Shown: positions 24,001 through 35,649 of the stretch, one piece after another | How positions within the stretch are numbered: position 1 is the stretch's first letter | Layout of the letters: each line of letters starts with the position of its first letter | Assembly: GCA_002007465.1 (NCBI GenBank) | Contig: LNAC01000736.1 | Span: 530,200-594,199 of the forward strand | Length of the DNA: 64,000 bases | Direction of reading: 5' to 3' | DNA from: Ailurus styani | Taxonomy: Eukaryota > Chordata > Mammalia > Carnivora > Ailuridae | The notes under the pieces: generated by a model | The model's database searches: none | What the model was told of the DNA's origin: nothing | What the model saw: the letters and a program-made list of their open reading frames with translations, nothing else | Translations under genes and position numbers: made by a program

Positions 24001-25362
24001 ATTGCCAGCTGTTTGTTCCTACAAGGTAACAGTAATCAAAACTCTGTGGTACTGGAATAAGGATAGACATTCAGATCAACAGGCTAGATCAGAGAGTCTA
24101 GAAGTAAACCTGAACATCTATGGTCAGTTGATTTCTACCAAGGGGGCCAAGACCATTCCATAGGAAAAGAATAGTCTCTTTAACGAATACATGACAACTG
24201 AAAATCCATATAAAAAAATGAATTTGGATCTCTACCTCACATCATATACAAAATTTATCATCATATACAAAAATTATCTCAAGATGGATCTATGACTTAA
24301 ATATAAATGCTAAAACTATAAAACTCTTAGAAAAATAATGTAGAAGTAAATCTTTGTGGTCTTGGACTAGCAATGGTTTATTAGATATGACTTCAAAAAC
24401 ACAAGTGACAAAATTAAAAACATACATTAAACTTCATCTAAATGTCATACTTTTGTGCTTTGAAGGGTACCACTAAGAATGAAAAGACAACCCATAGAAT
24501 GCATGAAAATATTTGCAAGTCATCTATTTTATAAGGTACTTGTATTCAGAACATATAAAGAATACTTTCAAATCAACAATAAAAAGACAAATAATCCAAG
24601 TGGAAAATGGGCAAAAGATCTGAATAAATACTAAATTCCATTTATACAAATAACCTCCAAGTAGATGAAAAGATGTTCAACATCACTAATCATTAGAAAA
24701 TGCAAGTCAAAACCACAAGATACTACTTCGTACCTACTAGAAGTGTTAGAATCCAAAAGTCAGAAAAAAACAAGTATTCACAAAAATGTGGAGAGACTGG
24801 AAGACTCATATATTGCTGTAGGAATGTAATATGGTGCAGCTGCTGTGGAAAACAGTCCAGCAGCTTCTTAAAATGTTAAATATAGTTACACATGTGACTC
24901 AAATTTCATTTCCAGGCATGTACCCAAGAGAGTTGAAAACACATCCAGATAAAAATGTATACATCAGTGTTCATAGCAGCATTATTCATAATAACCAAAA
25001 GGTAGAGTCAATGCCAGTGTCCATCAACTGATGAATGGGTAGTGGTATATCTACACAATAGAATATTATTTATCAATGAAAAATAGATGAACCTTGAAAT
25101 CTCTGTGCTTAGTGAATGAAGCTGGTATTTATATACAATGTTTAGAATAAGCAAATCCATAGAAACAGAAAGTAGGTGAGTCAGAGGGGAATGGGAAGTG
25201 GCTGCTAATGAGTATAAGGTTTCCTTTTAGGGTGAGGAAAATGTTGAAATATTAGATCATTGTCATCATTGTAAAACTTTGTACAAAAAATAACTGAGTT
25301 TTACATTTTAAAAGGATAAGTTTTATGGTATGTGAATTACATCTCAACAGTTTTTTTTAAAA
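24001..25362 (+). mobile_element. Old L1 (L1MC/L1ME-like) 3' half, degraded
   Basis: It begins with the late reverse-transcriptase phrase GTGGTACTGGAATAAGGATAGAC (24047). It passes AAAAGATGTTCAACATCACTAATCATTAG (24668) and GCAGCATTATTCATAATAACC (24976), and ends with GGTATGTGAATTACATCTCAAC (25327), the characteristic 3' end of old L1s. The longest open stretch is under 70 codons. Frames are broken throughout. Confidence 0.88.
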
Positions 25363-25401
25363 AAGCTTATTTATGAATAATGTTTAAAAAATGTGTATTG
25401 A

Positions 25402-25546
25402 GGAGCATCTGGGTGTCTCAGTCAGTTAAGTGTCTGCCTTCAGCTCAGGTCAAGATCCCACAGGCCTGGGATCGAGCCCCACATCGGACTCCTTGCTCTG
25501 CAGGAAGTCTGCTTCTTCCTTTCCCTCTGCTGCTCACCGTGCTTGT

Positions 25547-25596
<50 letters not shown>

Positions 25597-25635
25597 AAAT
25601 AAATAAATAAATAAAATCTTTAAAAAATAAAAATA
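25402..25635 (+). mobile_element. CAN-SINE with expanded CT tract
   Basis: Head GAGCATCTGGGTGTCTCAGTC (a substituted GGTGGCTCAG), older AAGTGTCTGCC form, tail AAATAAATAAATAAATAAAATC. Flanks AAAAAATGTGTATTGA (25386-25401) and AAAAAATGTAGATTGA (25636-25651) differ at one base. The body's CT run has grown to about 45 bases. Confidence 0.95.
25549..25593 (+). repeat. TC dinucleotide microsatellite in a SINE body
   Basis: About 22 uninterrupted TC units, expanded from the short CTCTCT run of the SINE. Confidence 0.97.
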
Positions 25636-25969
25636 AAAAAATGTAGATTGATAGGTTTTTATGCATTTTGTGTTACTCAGAAGAAAAGGTGAATCTGTTT
25701 GAAGAAGGGTTTTCTTGTTACATTTTTGGACTTGCCAGTGTGAAAATTTCAGCTTTATTGTGTGGCAAACTGGCTTGCCTGGGTAGATATACAAACTTAC
25801 TGGCCATCCAGTGTGTATTGGAATTCTATTCTGTTTTCAAAACTAAAGAAAGGCCTTTTTTACTTTCTGAAAAGTGGTGGTGGTAAATATAAATCCTCTT
25901 GAGAAAAACACCTTCCTTGCAGAGCCTGGAAAACAAATTGATTTTTAAAAGTGGAAGATTGACAAATGG

Positions 25970-26600
25970 AGATTAGAGTCAGTCATTCTTTCACTTTTTC
26001 AATTCACACATATTTATTAAGCACCTGCATGCACACAACAATTATTTTTTTATTGGAACTGGGAATAAAAATACTTGATTCCTTAAGATGCTCTCTACCC
26101 AAAGCTCTGAAAGACTTTAAAATAGACATTAATATACCACTGAGTTTTTGCAGAGATGTCACATTTATAATCAAATTCACCTGTATAAAAACAAAGTTCT
26201 TGCCCTTTAGTGGAGAAACAAGCAATAAACAATAAATAGTTATTTAATACTAGCTCAGGGAATGGTCACTGTTACAAAGACAAAGCAAGGTAAGGGGTTG
26301 AGGGTTTTGGAGGGGAAAGTTCTGGTAAAATGGAAAGAAGTCCTTCCAATGAGTTACCATTTGAGGTAAGACCTAGTTGAAGTGAGAGAGATAGTTATCT
26401 ACAAGCATATCTCTCTAAAGGGAAGAACAAGTGCAAAGGCCCTGAGGCAGGAGTATGCTTGACCTGTCTGTGGTACATTAAAGACTATATTGCAGCTGAG
26501 GTCCTGAGATGAAAGTGGATCATGGACAGAGATGAGGTCAGAGAGAAACAGGGCCCTGGTGAGAACTTTGAATGTTATGCTAATATAATAAGTTGAGAAG
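25970..26600 (-). mobile_element. L2 LINE 3' end, antisense
   Basis: The plus strand shows the complement of the L2 tail in the right order: TCATTCTTTCACTTTTTC with CACATATTTATTAAGCACCTGCATG, then CTTGCCCTTTAGTGGAG, GTGCAAAGGCCCTGAGGCAGGAGTATGCTTG (26432), GAGATGAGGTCAGAGAG and GAACTTTGAATGTTATGC. Diverged but collinear over about 600 bases. Confidence 0.85.
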
Positions 26601-28365
26601 TTAAAAGCTAGATGTTTTATTTTTCTGCATCTCTGATGATCATGAAAAGAATCAAAAGTTCGGTTTTAGAAGATGTGCTGCACATATTTTCCAAATTTTG
26701 GATAAAATCTCATTTCCCATTTCTTTAACACTTGCATATACTCCAAAAAATGGATGAAAACTTGAAATGTCAAATGTTTTCTTTCCAAATTGCATCACCC
26801 CTTAAATCTCCACTAGCAATCTTACTAAAAAATCATGTAATATGTGAAAGTACTTCCAGCGAGGTTACCTAACCAGGAGGGGATGCTGGCTTCAGAGAGG
26901 GTTTGCAACAACTGTTGCTCCTTTACTCCCTTGGGCACACCAAAGGTAAACTGAACAATTTGGTGGTGTCTTCTTGACCTGCAAACAATTGTCTCATTAA
27001 GCAAATAAACAAAAGCAGCAGACAAAACAACTAGATGATTTATCAGTTCTTTCACTTTTAGTTGATTGGTTTATTGTTTTTGATACAAATTAGAGTTTTG
27101 GAAATAAGCAATTTAATTAGTAATGATCTTCCCCATGGAATTAGAGAATTAAAGACAGATTGGATAAATAGGTGTTTCCTCCCTTCCTTGATTTGGAGAA
27201 AACAAAACAACAACAACAACAATAACAAAACAGCAGCCCATGTAGTAGGGTCTCAGAAAGCATTCACTTTCACCTCCCACCACCTCGAAGCAGGCGACAT
27301 GAAGCATGCCAGAGACAGCTCCACTTTCTCAGCGAACTATTGAGAAGTGAACATTTTAAGAAAGATTTTGTGAGGCAATGGAAGAGGAAGTGAGGAAAAA
27401 GTGCTAATTTACATGTTAACATTTTATTCAAAAGAAATTCGTTTTGGACCTTGCCTTTTGAAGTGCCTAAAATAGTTTCTCTACTCTTATGGATCAGGTT
27501 CCATATTCCACTACAAGGGAGGGTCAGGGAGGGTAGAAAAAACCTATCAGTTAGTTTAGCATGACCCACTGAGAGGAGAGGCAGGGTCTAAATTTTATTC
27601 TGCGGATGAAACAGTCAAGAAATATGCCTTGAAGAAATGTAACTGATGAGATAGTAAGAGGGTAGCTTAGTTAGAATGGGCAGTACTGGAGGCACTGAAT
27701 GAATTTCTGGGGCTGAAACCAGGCTAGCAGAACATGGTGTCCAGAAAGAGTTGCCAACAGCCAGAGGTGGTAATCTTGAGCAAAGACTCAGTGTTGGGGA
27801 TCTTTAATTCAATTTCTAGATGTATGTATGGGAGTAAAGGAAGGGGTTCCATAATGGAAAATAGGACATGGCCATTAACAGGGTGGCCTCATAGCAGCCA
27901 ATGATTAGAGACCTACACAGTCAGTTGGCAAAGAAAAGCTCATGAGGAGATCCTTGACTTCCATCTTCAGATCCCATTAGAGGGAGAAGGGGCTAGAAGG
28001 GACAGACACAATGGCAAGAATGAGGCACGCCTGGTCTAGTCTGAGAGCATCTGAAGGACTTGATAGGTTATGAAGTGAGAGACTAATGCAGGGATCAAGG
28101 AGGGCTTGACTTACTAGAAGTGGGGAACAGAATAGGGGAAGGGGCTGAGGTTCAAGGCAGAAGTCCAGTTCCTTCTGTTGGGGATGTAGCAGCATGGCCC
28201 TTGCCCTGGAAGTCCCATCAGATATATATAACAGGAAGATACATCAGCATGTTTCAGGACCCCAGCAGCCTACAAGGGAGATGTGATGCAGTGGCTGAGA
28301 AGGTGCAGGCATTGAGATTGCATAGTGCCCATTATTGTAAGTTAGGCTTGGTCTTGGGAGAGAGA
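26601..28365. other. Single-copy non-coding stretch
   Basis: No gene or named repeat was recognised. Short A-rich microsatellite-like runs (AACAACAACAACAATAACAAAAC near 27205) occur. Confidence 0.4.
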
Positions 28366-28369
28366 TAAG

Positions 28370-28815
28370 AGTAGAGCATGTTGGTAGGAATGATGGTGCC
28401 CCAATTATGGGGAGAATGGTAGAAAGGTCACAAGTCAGACAGGAAACAGATGGTACAGTCAAGCAGGTAAAAGAGGAGAGTTTAATGAACACATAATTAA
28501 CAAAGGTGAGGGGAAAGGTAAAGGTTACCAACTGGGGATGGTGGTACACCCTAGTGCTAATAAGCAAGCAAAATGCAGGGAGCTGTTACCACCATTAGGA
28601 CCTAAAAGGACAAGAAAAGGAGACATCCTTATGAGAAGACTACTCAATATGTCCTATGGCCTTTGGTCATGGAACAGAGCCATTGCTAATCTTGGTCCAA
28701 GAGGGAGGGAGCTACCTCAGGGGATAAATACTCTAATTTCTTCCTCCTTCCAAGCTGCAATCTCCTTCTTGTGCCTCCCCTTGGCCAAATTTGAAGCCAG
28801 CAGGTAAGGAAGTGC
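28370..28815. repeat. Probable old dispersed repeat, family not named
   Basis: The text around GGGGATGGTGGTACACCCTAGTGC (28532), GGGAGCTGTTACCACCATTAGGACC (28580) and GCCTCCCCTTGGCCAAATTTG (28771) reads like a dispersed mammalian repeat that I have met before but cannot assign. Long open frames on both strands here have no domain signal. Confidence 0.35.
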
Positions 28816-28934
28816 AGCATTTTCTAGAAGATAGTTTCCAAGAACCTGGGAAGAGGTAGTGGACAGATCTGGATGGGGAGTCAACAGATCTAACAGCCAG
28901 GACAGATTTTGGAAACCGGGTGGGCTTGATCTTC

Positions 28935-29073
28935 ATATACATACATAAAACATGTATATATGCATTGAATATACCATATATATACACACATATATATATG
29001 TATGTATATGCACACACATACACACATGTATTCTTTATATATATATATATACACACACACATATATATATTTG
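28935..29073. repeat. Mixed TA/CA/CATA low-complexity array
   Basis: Alternating pyrimidine-purine tracts: ATACATACATA, TATATATATGTATGTATA, CACACACATACACACA, TATATATATATATATA, ACACACACACATATATATATAT. Confidence 0.93.
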
Positions 29074-29123
29074 CTTTGAGATTGCTCTCATTTGTATAAC
29101 TAAATTTATTTTTATGTTTATTT

Positions 29124-29326
29124 ATTTATTTTTAAAGATTTTATTTATTTATTTGACACAGAGAGAGAGATCACAAGTAGGCAGAGAGGAAGGCAGAGAG
29201 AGAGAGAGGAGGAAGCAGGCTCCCTGCCGAGCAGGGAGCCCGATGCGGGCCTCAATCCCAGGATCCTGAGATCATGACCTGAGCCGAAGGCAGAGGCTTT
29301 AACCCACTGAGCCACCCAGGCGCCCA
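29124..29326 (-). mobile_element. CAN-SINE, young type, antisense, with target-site duplication
   Basis: Complement of the head TTGGGCGCCTGGGTGGCTCAG ends at 29326. The body carries GCCCGATGCGGGCC with CpGs retained. The tail is TTAAAGATTTTATTTATTTATTT. A 16-bp direct repeat ATTTTTATGTTTATTT lies at 29108-29123 and 29327-29342. Confidence 0.95.
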
Positions 29327-29342
29327 ATTTTTATGTTTATTT

Positions 29343-30214
29343 TATAATGCTTTATAATGTCTATTTTTATAACTATATTGAGAAAGAAAGAAAACTTTTG
29401 TATTTAAGGTGTTTTTTCCTATATTGCATAGAGAACAAAGTTCTAAGCCTTCTGTAGAATGTAGATAGATCTTATTTTTTACAATAAATAAAAGTTTTAT
29501 TCTGGAAAACCAATTACTAATGATGATTTCTTTATTTAGAATTGCCAAAATTGGACTTTATTACATTCTTTGAGTGTGTAGATTTTTCCCTCTATTAATA
29601 AGTCAAAGTCCAGTGGATAAAAAAATATTTTAAGTTTAAGAAATTAGATGAAACTCATTTTCTGATATTCACATCTGAAGAGTTAAGCGCTTGTTTCATT
29701 GACCTGAAAACTCTACCTTGGGACACGTTGACTTGCTGCCCATACTTTGTGTATCAGAAGGGCAATAAAGATCTGGTATAAAGCAGAGGGTGCAGAAACA
29801 GATACTGGCCTCCCTTTGCAAAAGAATCTCACCTCAAGGGCAAGAGAAGGAAATTAAATCTTTGGGTTAAATTATGGATTTGCAGTGAGGAAATCTGACT
29901 ATTCCGTTTTTTGTTTTTTTGTTTTTTTCCCTAAATGGGCTCAGGAATCCCATGTACCACCAAAGATAGAGACACACCAGTTAAACGGCCTAAATGACAC
30001 AGTGGAAGCCACCAGAAGAAGTAAATGTCATCATGGAAAACAATTTGAGAAAATTAGTAAGGTGCTTTCAATGAAAAGATTCTACATTTTACTCTTGCCC
30101 AGCCCAAAATTAGAACAAGTGTGATGCTGAGCAGTGGGTGGAGGGCTGGAGCACAGGGTAGACAATAGTAATTTCAGAATCTGAGGCCTCAAGGAAGTCA
30201 GAGACAGTTCAGTT
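29343..30214. other. Single-copy non-coding stretch
   Basis: AT-rich; nothing recognised. Confidence 0.45.
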
Positions 30215-30350
30215 TAGCAGAACAGAATAGCTACAAACACATCCCATCTGTGTGGCATTGGGCAGGTTATGCTCTTCCTTACTTATCTGTAAAATAGGGA
30301 TGGCGTGAATAACATCGTCTTTGCTTACCTCAGTAAAAGAAGTATGAATA
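30215..30350 (+). mobile_element. MIR fragment
   Basis: CTGTGTGGCATTGGGCAGGTTATGC, then ACTTATCTGTAAAATAGGGATGGC, then GCTTACCTCAGTAAAAG: the sense MIR core in order. Confidence 0.85.
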
Positions 30351-31429
30351 TCCGAGGTTGTCATCTGCAAGACAGCATAATGTAGTCTGTGACTGTTTTA
30401 GGTTTGTGTAAAAGGGAAAGAAAGTGGGTTTTGGTGAATGTCCTAGATAAATTTCCAGGGTAGTATAAATAGGAATTGACCTGAGCCTAATTGAAGACTG
30501 GTTAGGTAAAATGATATTTATTATTACTAATGATGCCCCAAAAATGAGCAGTGAGTAAAGTAATAACTAATTTGAATAATTATTTTGGCAGATGATAAAA
30601 CAGGGCAATGTTGTGTTATTGAGAGAATTGTGTTCTCCAATATGTAGAGAGAAAATCAGAATAGAGTCCAATTAGATGATTGCGTGATGATTCATTAAGC
30701 CTGTAGGGTGGACAGAAAGCATCTATTACAGATGCATCACCCAAACTGAAAAGCACGGAGAAAGACATAGAATGACTTAAATGCATCAAGATCATTCTTA
30801 ATGACCATTTTCTGATCCTGTGCATGATCTTCTCTCCTCTACTCTCATCTCACCAAGCACCCCCACGTGCTTGTTTGATATACATTTTGGCTGATCTTAC
30901 TGGTCTAGTAATTTCAGATTTAGCTGAAGAGGATATGAAGAGTAATTGCACTCATTAATACTGATTTTATTTCTGTTTTCTTCTTTAATTCATATTTTGG
31001 AGTCCCCTTTTGGGTAGCATGTGTTGTGCCAGATGCTGCCTGGTCCTAGCAGGATCATTCGGGCTGTCATGTGCAGGTTCCTACAAGTACTCGTGACTTG
31101 CTCTCTACATCTAAGGTAGGTCAGCCTGGCAGTGAGAGGCAGCTTATGAACTTTCCACGTTCTGTTTGTATCCTAGAATTGGTTTATGTTGGTGCAGATT
31201 GGAGTGGGTTCTTCCATTCTTGAGATCTTTGTAGGTACAATGTAAAAATCTTTATTTGCCTTTGCAATTTACCTTTGAGCCTCCTAGGAGGTAACCGGGC
31301 CATATTGGTTTAGTCATCCAATGCCTAGAACTCTGAAAAAGGGAAAAGTGTTAGAAGAAATCACAGATGGTTTTTGGAACAGTAGTTCCTGGGTCTCATA
31401 AGTCGTAAGATCAGGGAACACACTCTCTT
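30351..31429. other. Single-copy non-coding stretch
   Basis: No repeat or gene recognised. Confidence 0.45.
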
Positions 31430-31745
31430 CTTCAATTTTTCTTTCAAAATCCTGCCATCCTTCAAGATGCATCCTTCAAAATCCCACCATTTGTCAAGTG
31501 TCTCTTTTCAATGAAATCTTTCTTTATTACTCTAGACAAAAGGAGCATTTCTTTTTTCCTAAATTACATAAGACTCCACCCCTTTACCCATTGCTGGGTA
31601 CCTAGCCTAAAATTTTCTTCATCTATTTGATTACCCATGTCCTCCCTAAAATGAGAAGCACCTAGAGGTAAAAGAATACCATGCATTTTTGTATTCACCC
31701 ACTATTATGCATGTAAGTTTTTAATAAGTATATCTTGAAATAATT
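31430..31745 (+). mobile_element. Likely L2 LINE 3' fragment
   Basis: The order of a CTTCAAGATGC/AAATCCCACCATTTGTCAAG region, GAAATCTTTCTTTATTACTC (the 'gaggccttccctgaccac' equivalent), CCATGTCCTCCCTAAAATGAGAAGCACC (the 'ctagaatgtaagctcc' equivalent) and TTGTATTCACCC fits L2. Heavily diverged. Confidence 0.55.
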
Positions 31746-31929
31746 AATTTGTTAGAAGTACATGTCTGATTTTTTAATTTATTTGATGGAAAAGTTTTTT
31801 TTAATGTACTTGTCATTAAGAACATACTAAATGAAGAGACTAATAATGTCAAGGTGTATTAATGGATTATAACTCAGAGTATCCACCTTCAATCTTAGTT
31901 ATACTAAGACAGATTAAAAATGGTAGCTT

Positions 31930-32122
31930 TGTGGGCGCCTGGGTGGCTCAGTGGGTTAAAGCCTCTGCTTTCGGCTCAGGTCATGATCTCAGGGTCCTGG
32001 GATCAAGGCCCGCATCGGGCTGTCTGCTCAGCGGGGAGCCTGCTTCCCCCTCTCTCTCTGCCTGCCTCTCTGCCTCCTTGTGATCTCTCTCCCTCTGTGA
32101 AATAAATAAATAAAATCTTTAA
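31930..32122 (+). mobile_element. CAN-SINE, young type, with target-site duplication
   Basis: Intact head GTGGGCGCCTGGGTGGCTCAG, AAGCCTCTGCTTTCGGCTC and the GAAATAAATAAATAAAATC tail, nearly the same as the copy at 23558. A 14-bp repeat AAAAATGGTAGCTT lies at 31916-31929 and 32123-32136. Confidence 0.97.
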
Positions 32123-32136
32123 AAAAATGGTAGCTT

Positions 32137-33370
32137 AATTTTTAAATAATGAGTTAACTTTCCACTAAAGCGTAACCATTAGGACTACACTCTGAACTGG
32201 TTAGTTTTCCCCTTGACTGACTTTGCTCCTACTCAGGCAGTGACCCTCAATACCAAAGCAATTTGTCACACAAGGGAGTTTTATTGCTTCTCAGGTGGGC
32301 ATAGTCCAAATTGCTCTCCAAATGTCAAAGCTGTAAATACTAATAGATTGTGTAGAGGCTCTTTTAGAATTTAAGATTGAACTGTGCCCTCTACTTGGAG
32401 GGAAAAGCTCTGGGTTTTCTGTTTTTCCAAGTATGAAGCGGACTGTTTCCAGCCAGGAGGTGATGATCTACTGGGACAGATTTGAGAGAATTTGAGGATC
32501 ATCCTCCAGAATACCTTTGACAAACAAATGATCCTAGAATCCCTCAAATTACCTCTTTCTCCCCTCTCCTGGTCTAGCTGGTTCAGGAAATTCTAACTAG
32601 CAGAATAATGTCACCCATTGAATTAAACTCTTATCCCCAATGTGCCTAGGTAAAAGTACACATAACTTATGTAGAATAGGTAACAGGTTGACAGAGATTA
32701 ATTCCCCAGATTAAACTGTTGTTGAGGAGACATGCTCAGTCCTATGGAAAATGTTTGGGGTCTGAGTAGCACCAGGCAAGGCAGATTTATGTATTTGGTC
32801 CAGGAAGTTGAGGATGGGCTTTCCCCACTGGGGTGACCGGCCCAAACACAGTTCTCAACTGCATGCTTTGAGGCCAGGAGCAAAATGCAAATATTATTAA
32901 TGCTTCCTGGGTTTTGAAAATATCCTAAATAGCCAACGGTATGATGTCAAAGTGAAATGACCAAAGGATTTGCATTCCATCCCGTGGCTCTTTCCTTAAC
33001 TAGCTACTGATTACTTGAGGCCATTTCCTTATTGTAGCAATATGATAATTTACTCCTCATGCCTTTGGTTCCTCTTTCCATGTTTCCTGATATCCTAGGC
33101 TTCTTCACAGTCAAGTAACAGTGAGCATTTCTGTACTAATTTCCCTAAGCTGTTGACTTTCAAATTAGACTTTTGCAACCCACAAAGAGAAAGTAGTTTG
33201 AGAAAAGAGGCTTGTGGGTCTAAAAAACCTGTGTTTTAATCATCAAAATTCAGATCCATAAATATCAGAGCTGAGTATGGTGTTTAAGCCATAACACCAG
33301 CTATAGTGGGTTTCTCAAAAGGCAGAGTATCTTGCTCCCAAGAGACAAATCAGGAGTAAAGAGGGGTATT
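32137..33370. other. Single-copy non-coding stretch
   Basis: No gene recognised. A short phrase GCAGAATAATGTCACCCATTG at 32601 recalls an MLT1-type LTR start, but the following text does not hold up. Confidence 0.4.
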
Positions 33371-33386
33371 AGAACCTCAAGGCAAG

Positions 33387-33584
33387 GGTGCCTGGGTGGC
33401 TCAGTGGGTTAAAGCCTCTGCCTTCGGCTCAGGTCATGATCTCAGCGTCCTGGGATCGAGGCCCGCGGCCCGCATCCGGCTCTCTGCTCGGCAGGGAGCC
33501 TGCTTCCTCTTCTCTCTCTGCCTGCCTCTCTGCCTACTTGTAATCTCTCTATGTCAAATAAATAAATAAAATCTTTAAAAAAAA
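33387..33584 (+). mobile_element. CAN-SINE, young type, with internal 7-bp duplication
   Basis: Head GGTGCCTGGGTGGCTCAG, body with CTGCCTGCCTCTCTGCC, tail AAATAAATAAATAAAATC. The central CpG segment reads GAGGCCCGCGGCCCGCATC, a tandem duplication of GGCCCGC absent from the other copies. A perfect 16-bp repeat AGAACCTCAAGGCAAG lies at 33371-33386 and 33585-33600. Confidence 0.97.
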
Positions 33585-33600
33585 AGAACCTCAAGGCAAG

Positions 33601-34294
33601 TTTGGACATTAGAGAGTAGATTTATGTGCCGTTCTTCTGGAGATGTGGAAGATAAGCAGCCAAGATTTCCTTGCCTCACCATAAAAAGCTGAGAGTAGAA
33701 CAGATGGTACATTGTGTGTTTGTTTAGGCAGGGGACCTGAGACAACACTGCCAAGTTTCTCCAGAAGGGCATGAGAGATAGGATGATGATGTCAAATGCC
33801 CTTTGGAAGAGAGTGGATGTAGCTGATACATTCAGTGGACTTGAAAACATCTCATAGCTGGGAAGAGGGAGTTCAATGGCAGATAATGGCATGAATAAAA
33901 AAATGTTTCTGCATTTGCCAACATCAAAGGATAAGAACAACCCAGAACTGATGAGAGACATGTCAGTGGATACTGTTTGATATGGACACATAATGACAGA
34001 TAAACAAATCCTGCTCTCCACTCCTCCCACTTACTTTGCTGGTACATAACCTTCTCATCTCTGCCCCCATAAAGCTAGAGGAAGGAGAAGAAGCAAATTA
34101 ATGTGTAAGTTAATTGAGTCTGATATGCATTACTAATTAGAAAAACTTAATTAGTTTTTCTACCTCAGTTAAAATGGAGAGTTAGAGTAGAAATTTGTTT
34201 CAGTTATAAAACACATTTTTTTACATACTTAAGGTCTGGTTTATGAAAAAAAGATCAGTAAATAGAAACCATAAATGTGTTGACCCTTCTAAAT
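33601..34294. other. Single-copy non-coding stretch
   Basis: A minus-strand open frame of 151 codons spans 33575-34030. It has no recognisable domain and its start-side and end-side composition match the surrounding DNA, so it is not called as a gene. A short hairpin lies at 34138-34162. Confidence 0.45.
34138..34162. repeat. Short inverted repeat
   Basis: TAGAAAAAC and GTTTTTCTA are separated by the AT-only loop TTAATTA. Confidence 0.85.
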
Positions 34295-34311
34295 AATTGA
34301 CATTTTCTTTT

Positions 34312-34508
34312 TTTTTAACATTTTATTTATTTATTTGACAGAGAGAGAGAGAGAGATTACAACTAGGCAGAGAGGCAGGCAGAGAGAGAGGAGGAAGCAG
34401 GCTCCCTGCAGAGCAGAGAGCCTGATGCGGGCCTCGATCCCAGGATCCTGAGATCATGACCTGAGCTGAAGGCAGAGGCTTTAACCACTGAGCCACCCAG
34501 GCGCCCAA
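34312..34508 (-). mobile_element. CAN-SINE, young type, antisense, with target-site duplication
   Basis: Complement of the head TGGGCGCCTGGGTGGCTCAG ends near 34507. One T of the GGGTTAA box is lost. Flanks AATTGACATTTTCTTTT (about 34295-34311) and AACTGACATTTTCTTTT (34509-34525) differ at one base. Confidence 0.95.
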
Positions 34509-34525
34509 AACTGACATTTTCTTTT

Positions 34526-35640
34526 AACTCTATAGGTGTGTTGGTACCGACCGGATTTGTCATGTACACATCAAGTTTCCTTCTTCTTCTTCCTTTCTTC
34601 TTTCCTACCTAACAGATCCCTGTGTTTGTTCAGGTATCCATCTTATTCTTCTGGCCTCATCTATCTGGGGAGGAGGGGCCTCAGATTATGAATCATGATC
34701 GTTGAAGCCAACCATGGTGGACCTTTGCCCTTGCAGTGACTGGTTTCTGTGCGAGCCAATTATGACCCCTAAAAAGTGAGCATAAATCTGCCAAGGGCCT
34801 TATAGGAAATGTTTCTGTTGTCAATGAAATTTTTGAGAGAACATGTTCATGTTTTGCCTCCAAATGTTTCCATGCAAACATACTATGTAAAATGATTTAA
34901 CCTGATGACATCAGAATGGGAAGACTGAGATTGTTGATACTCTTATAATAACCCAGCACTGAAGGTATACAATCTTCAGAAGATGTGTTGAACTGTTCTA
35001 TTTGAAAGCATGGTGAGCCAGGGTTTTCTGTTACCTGGCGCTGAACTCATAACTAACTTTTCATTTTAATATCATTTTTAGGGTCCAAGATAATGTCCCA
35101 TGAGTGAATCTTCTCTGGTCTTAAAATTCAGTTTAAGATAGCCATCTCATGTTCTGGCCAGTGGTGACGGCCTCAGTCACTTGAAAGCAAAAAAAAATTC
35201 TATCACATGCTTTGCTCTGCAAGTGACCAGCTACCTTCAAAGATATTAGATGAGGACATTAAAAAATAAATCAAGACACAAAACCTTGCTTAATTTTCTG
35301 GGAATTACGCTCACTCAACCTTACCCTTAGACGTCTGGGAACAATTTCCCAATGTGCTCAAAGAAAATAGTCTCAGCCTCAAACACAGACAGGAAAATTT
35401 AAAAGCTATTAAACTGAACTGATCTCTTTCTTTATTTCTGCCTGAGGGAAATTAGTCAATTGAGGGAAACATTTCAGAAAGTACACAGTTTTAAACCAAA
35501 ATGTCATTGTTAATGATTTTCTATCATTGTGGTAACCTGTACTTTCACAGTAATTGCCATTCTCTGACCCACTGGTCAATGGTATCTTTCAGTTAGGAAA
35601 AATTATGTCTCTGTCAGGTATTAATAAAGCATAACACTGT
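34526..35640. other. Single-copy non-coding stretch
   Basis: No recognised repeat or gene. The TTCTTCTTCTTCC run at 34580 is low complexity. Confidence 0.45.
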
Positions 35641-35649
35641 ATTCTTCAA

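Noticed and set aside
28935..29073. Regular repeat spacing that might suggest an array such as CRISPR
   Set aside because: Plain TA/CA simple sequence; nothing in the window has repeat-spacer structure, and the genome is mammalian.
29145..29327. Frames coding GAWVAQWVKASAFGSGHDL-like peptides, repeated at 5093, 23558, 31930 and 34312
   Set aside because: They look like a conserved protein family but are translations of the SINE head.
32601..32760. Possible MLT1-type LTR
   Set aside because: Only the opening phrase resembles one; the following 150 bases do not follow the family order.
33575..34030. 151-codon open frame on the minus strand
   Set aside because: No recognisable domain, no sensible gene context and composition like the flanks; its end overlaps a SINE tail.
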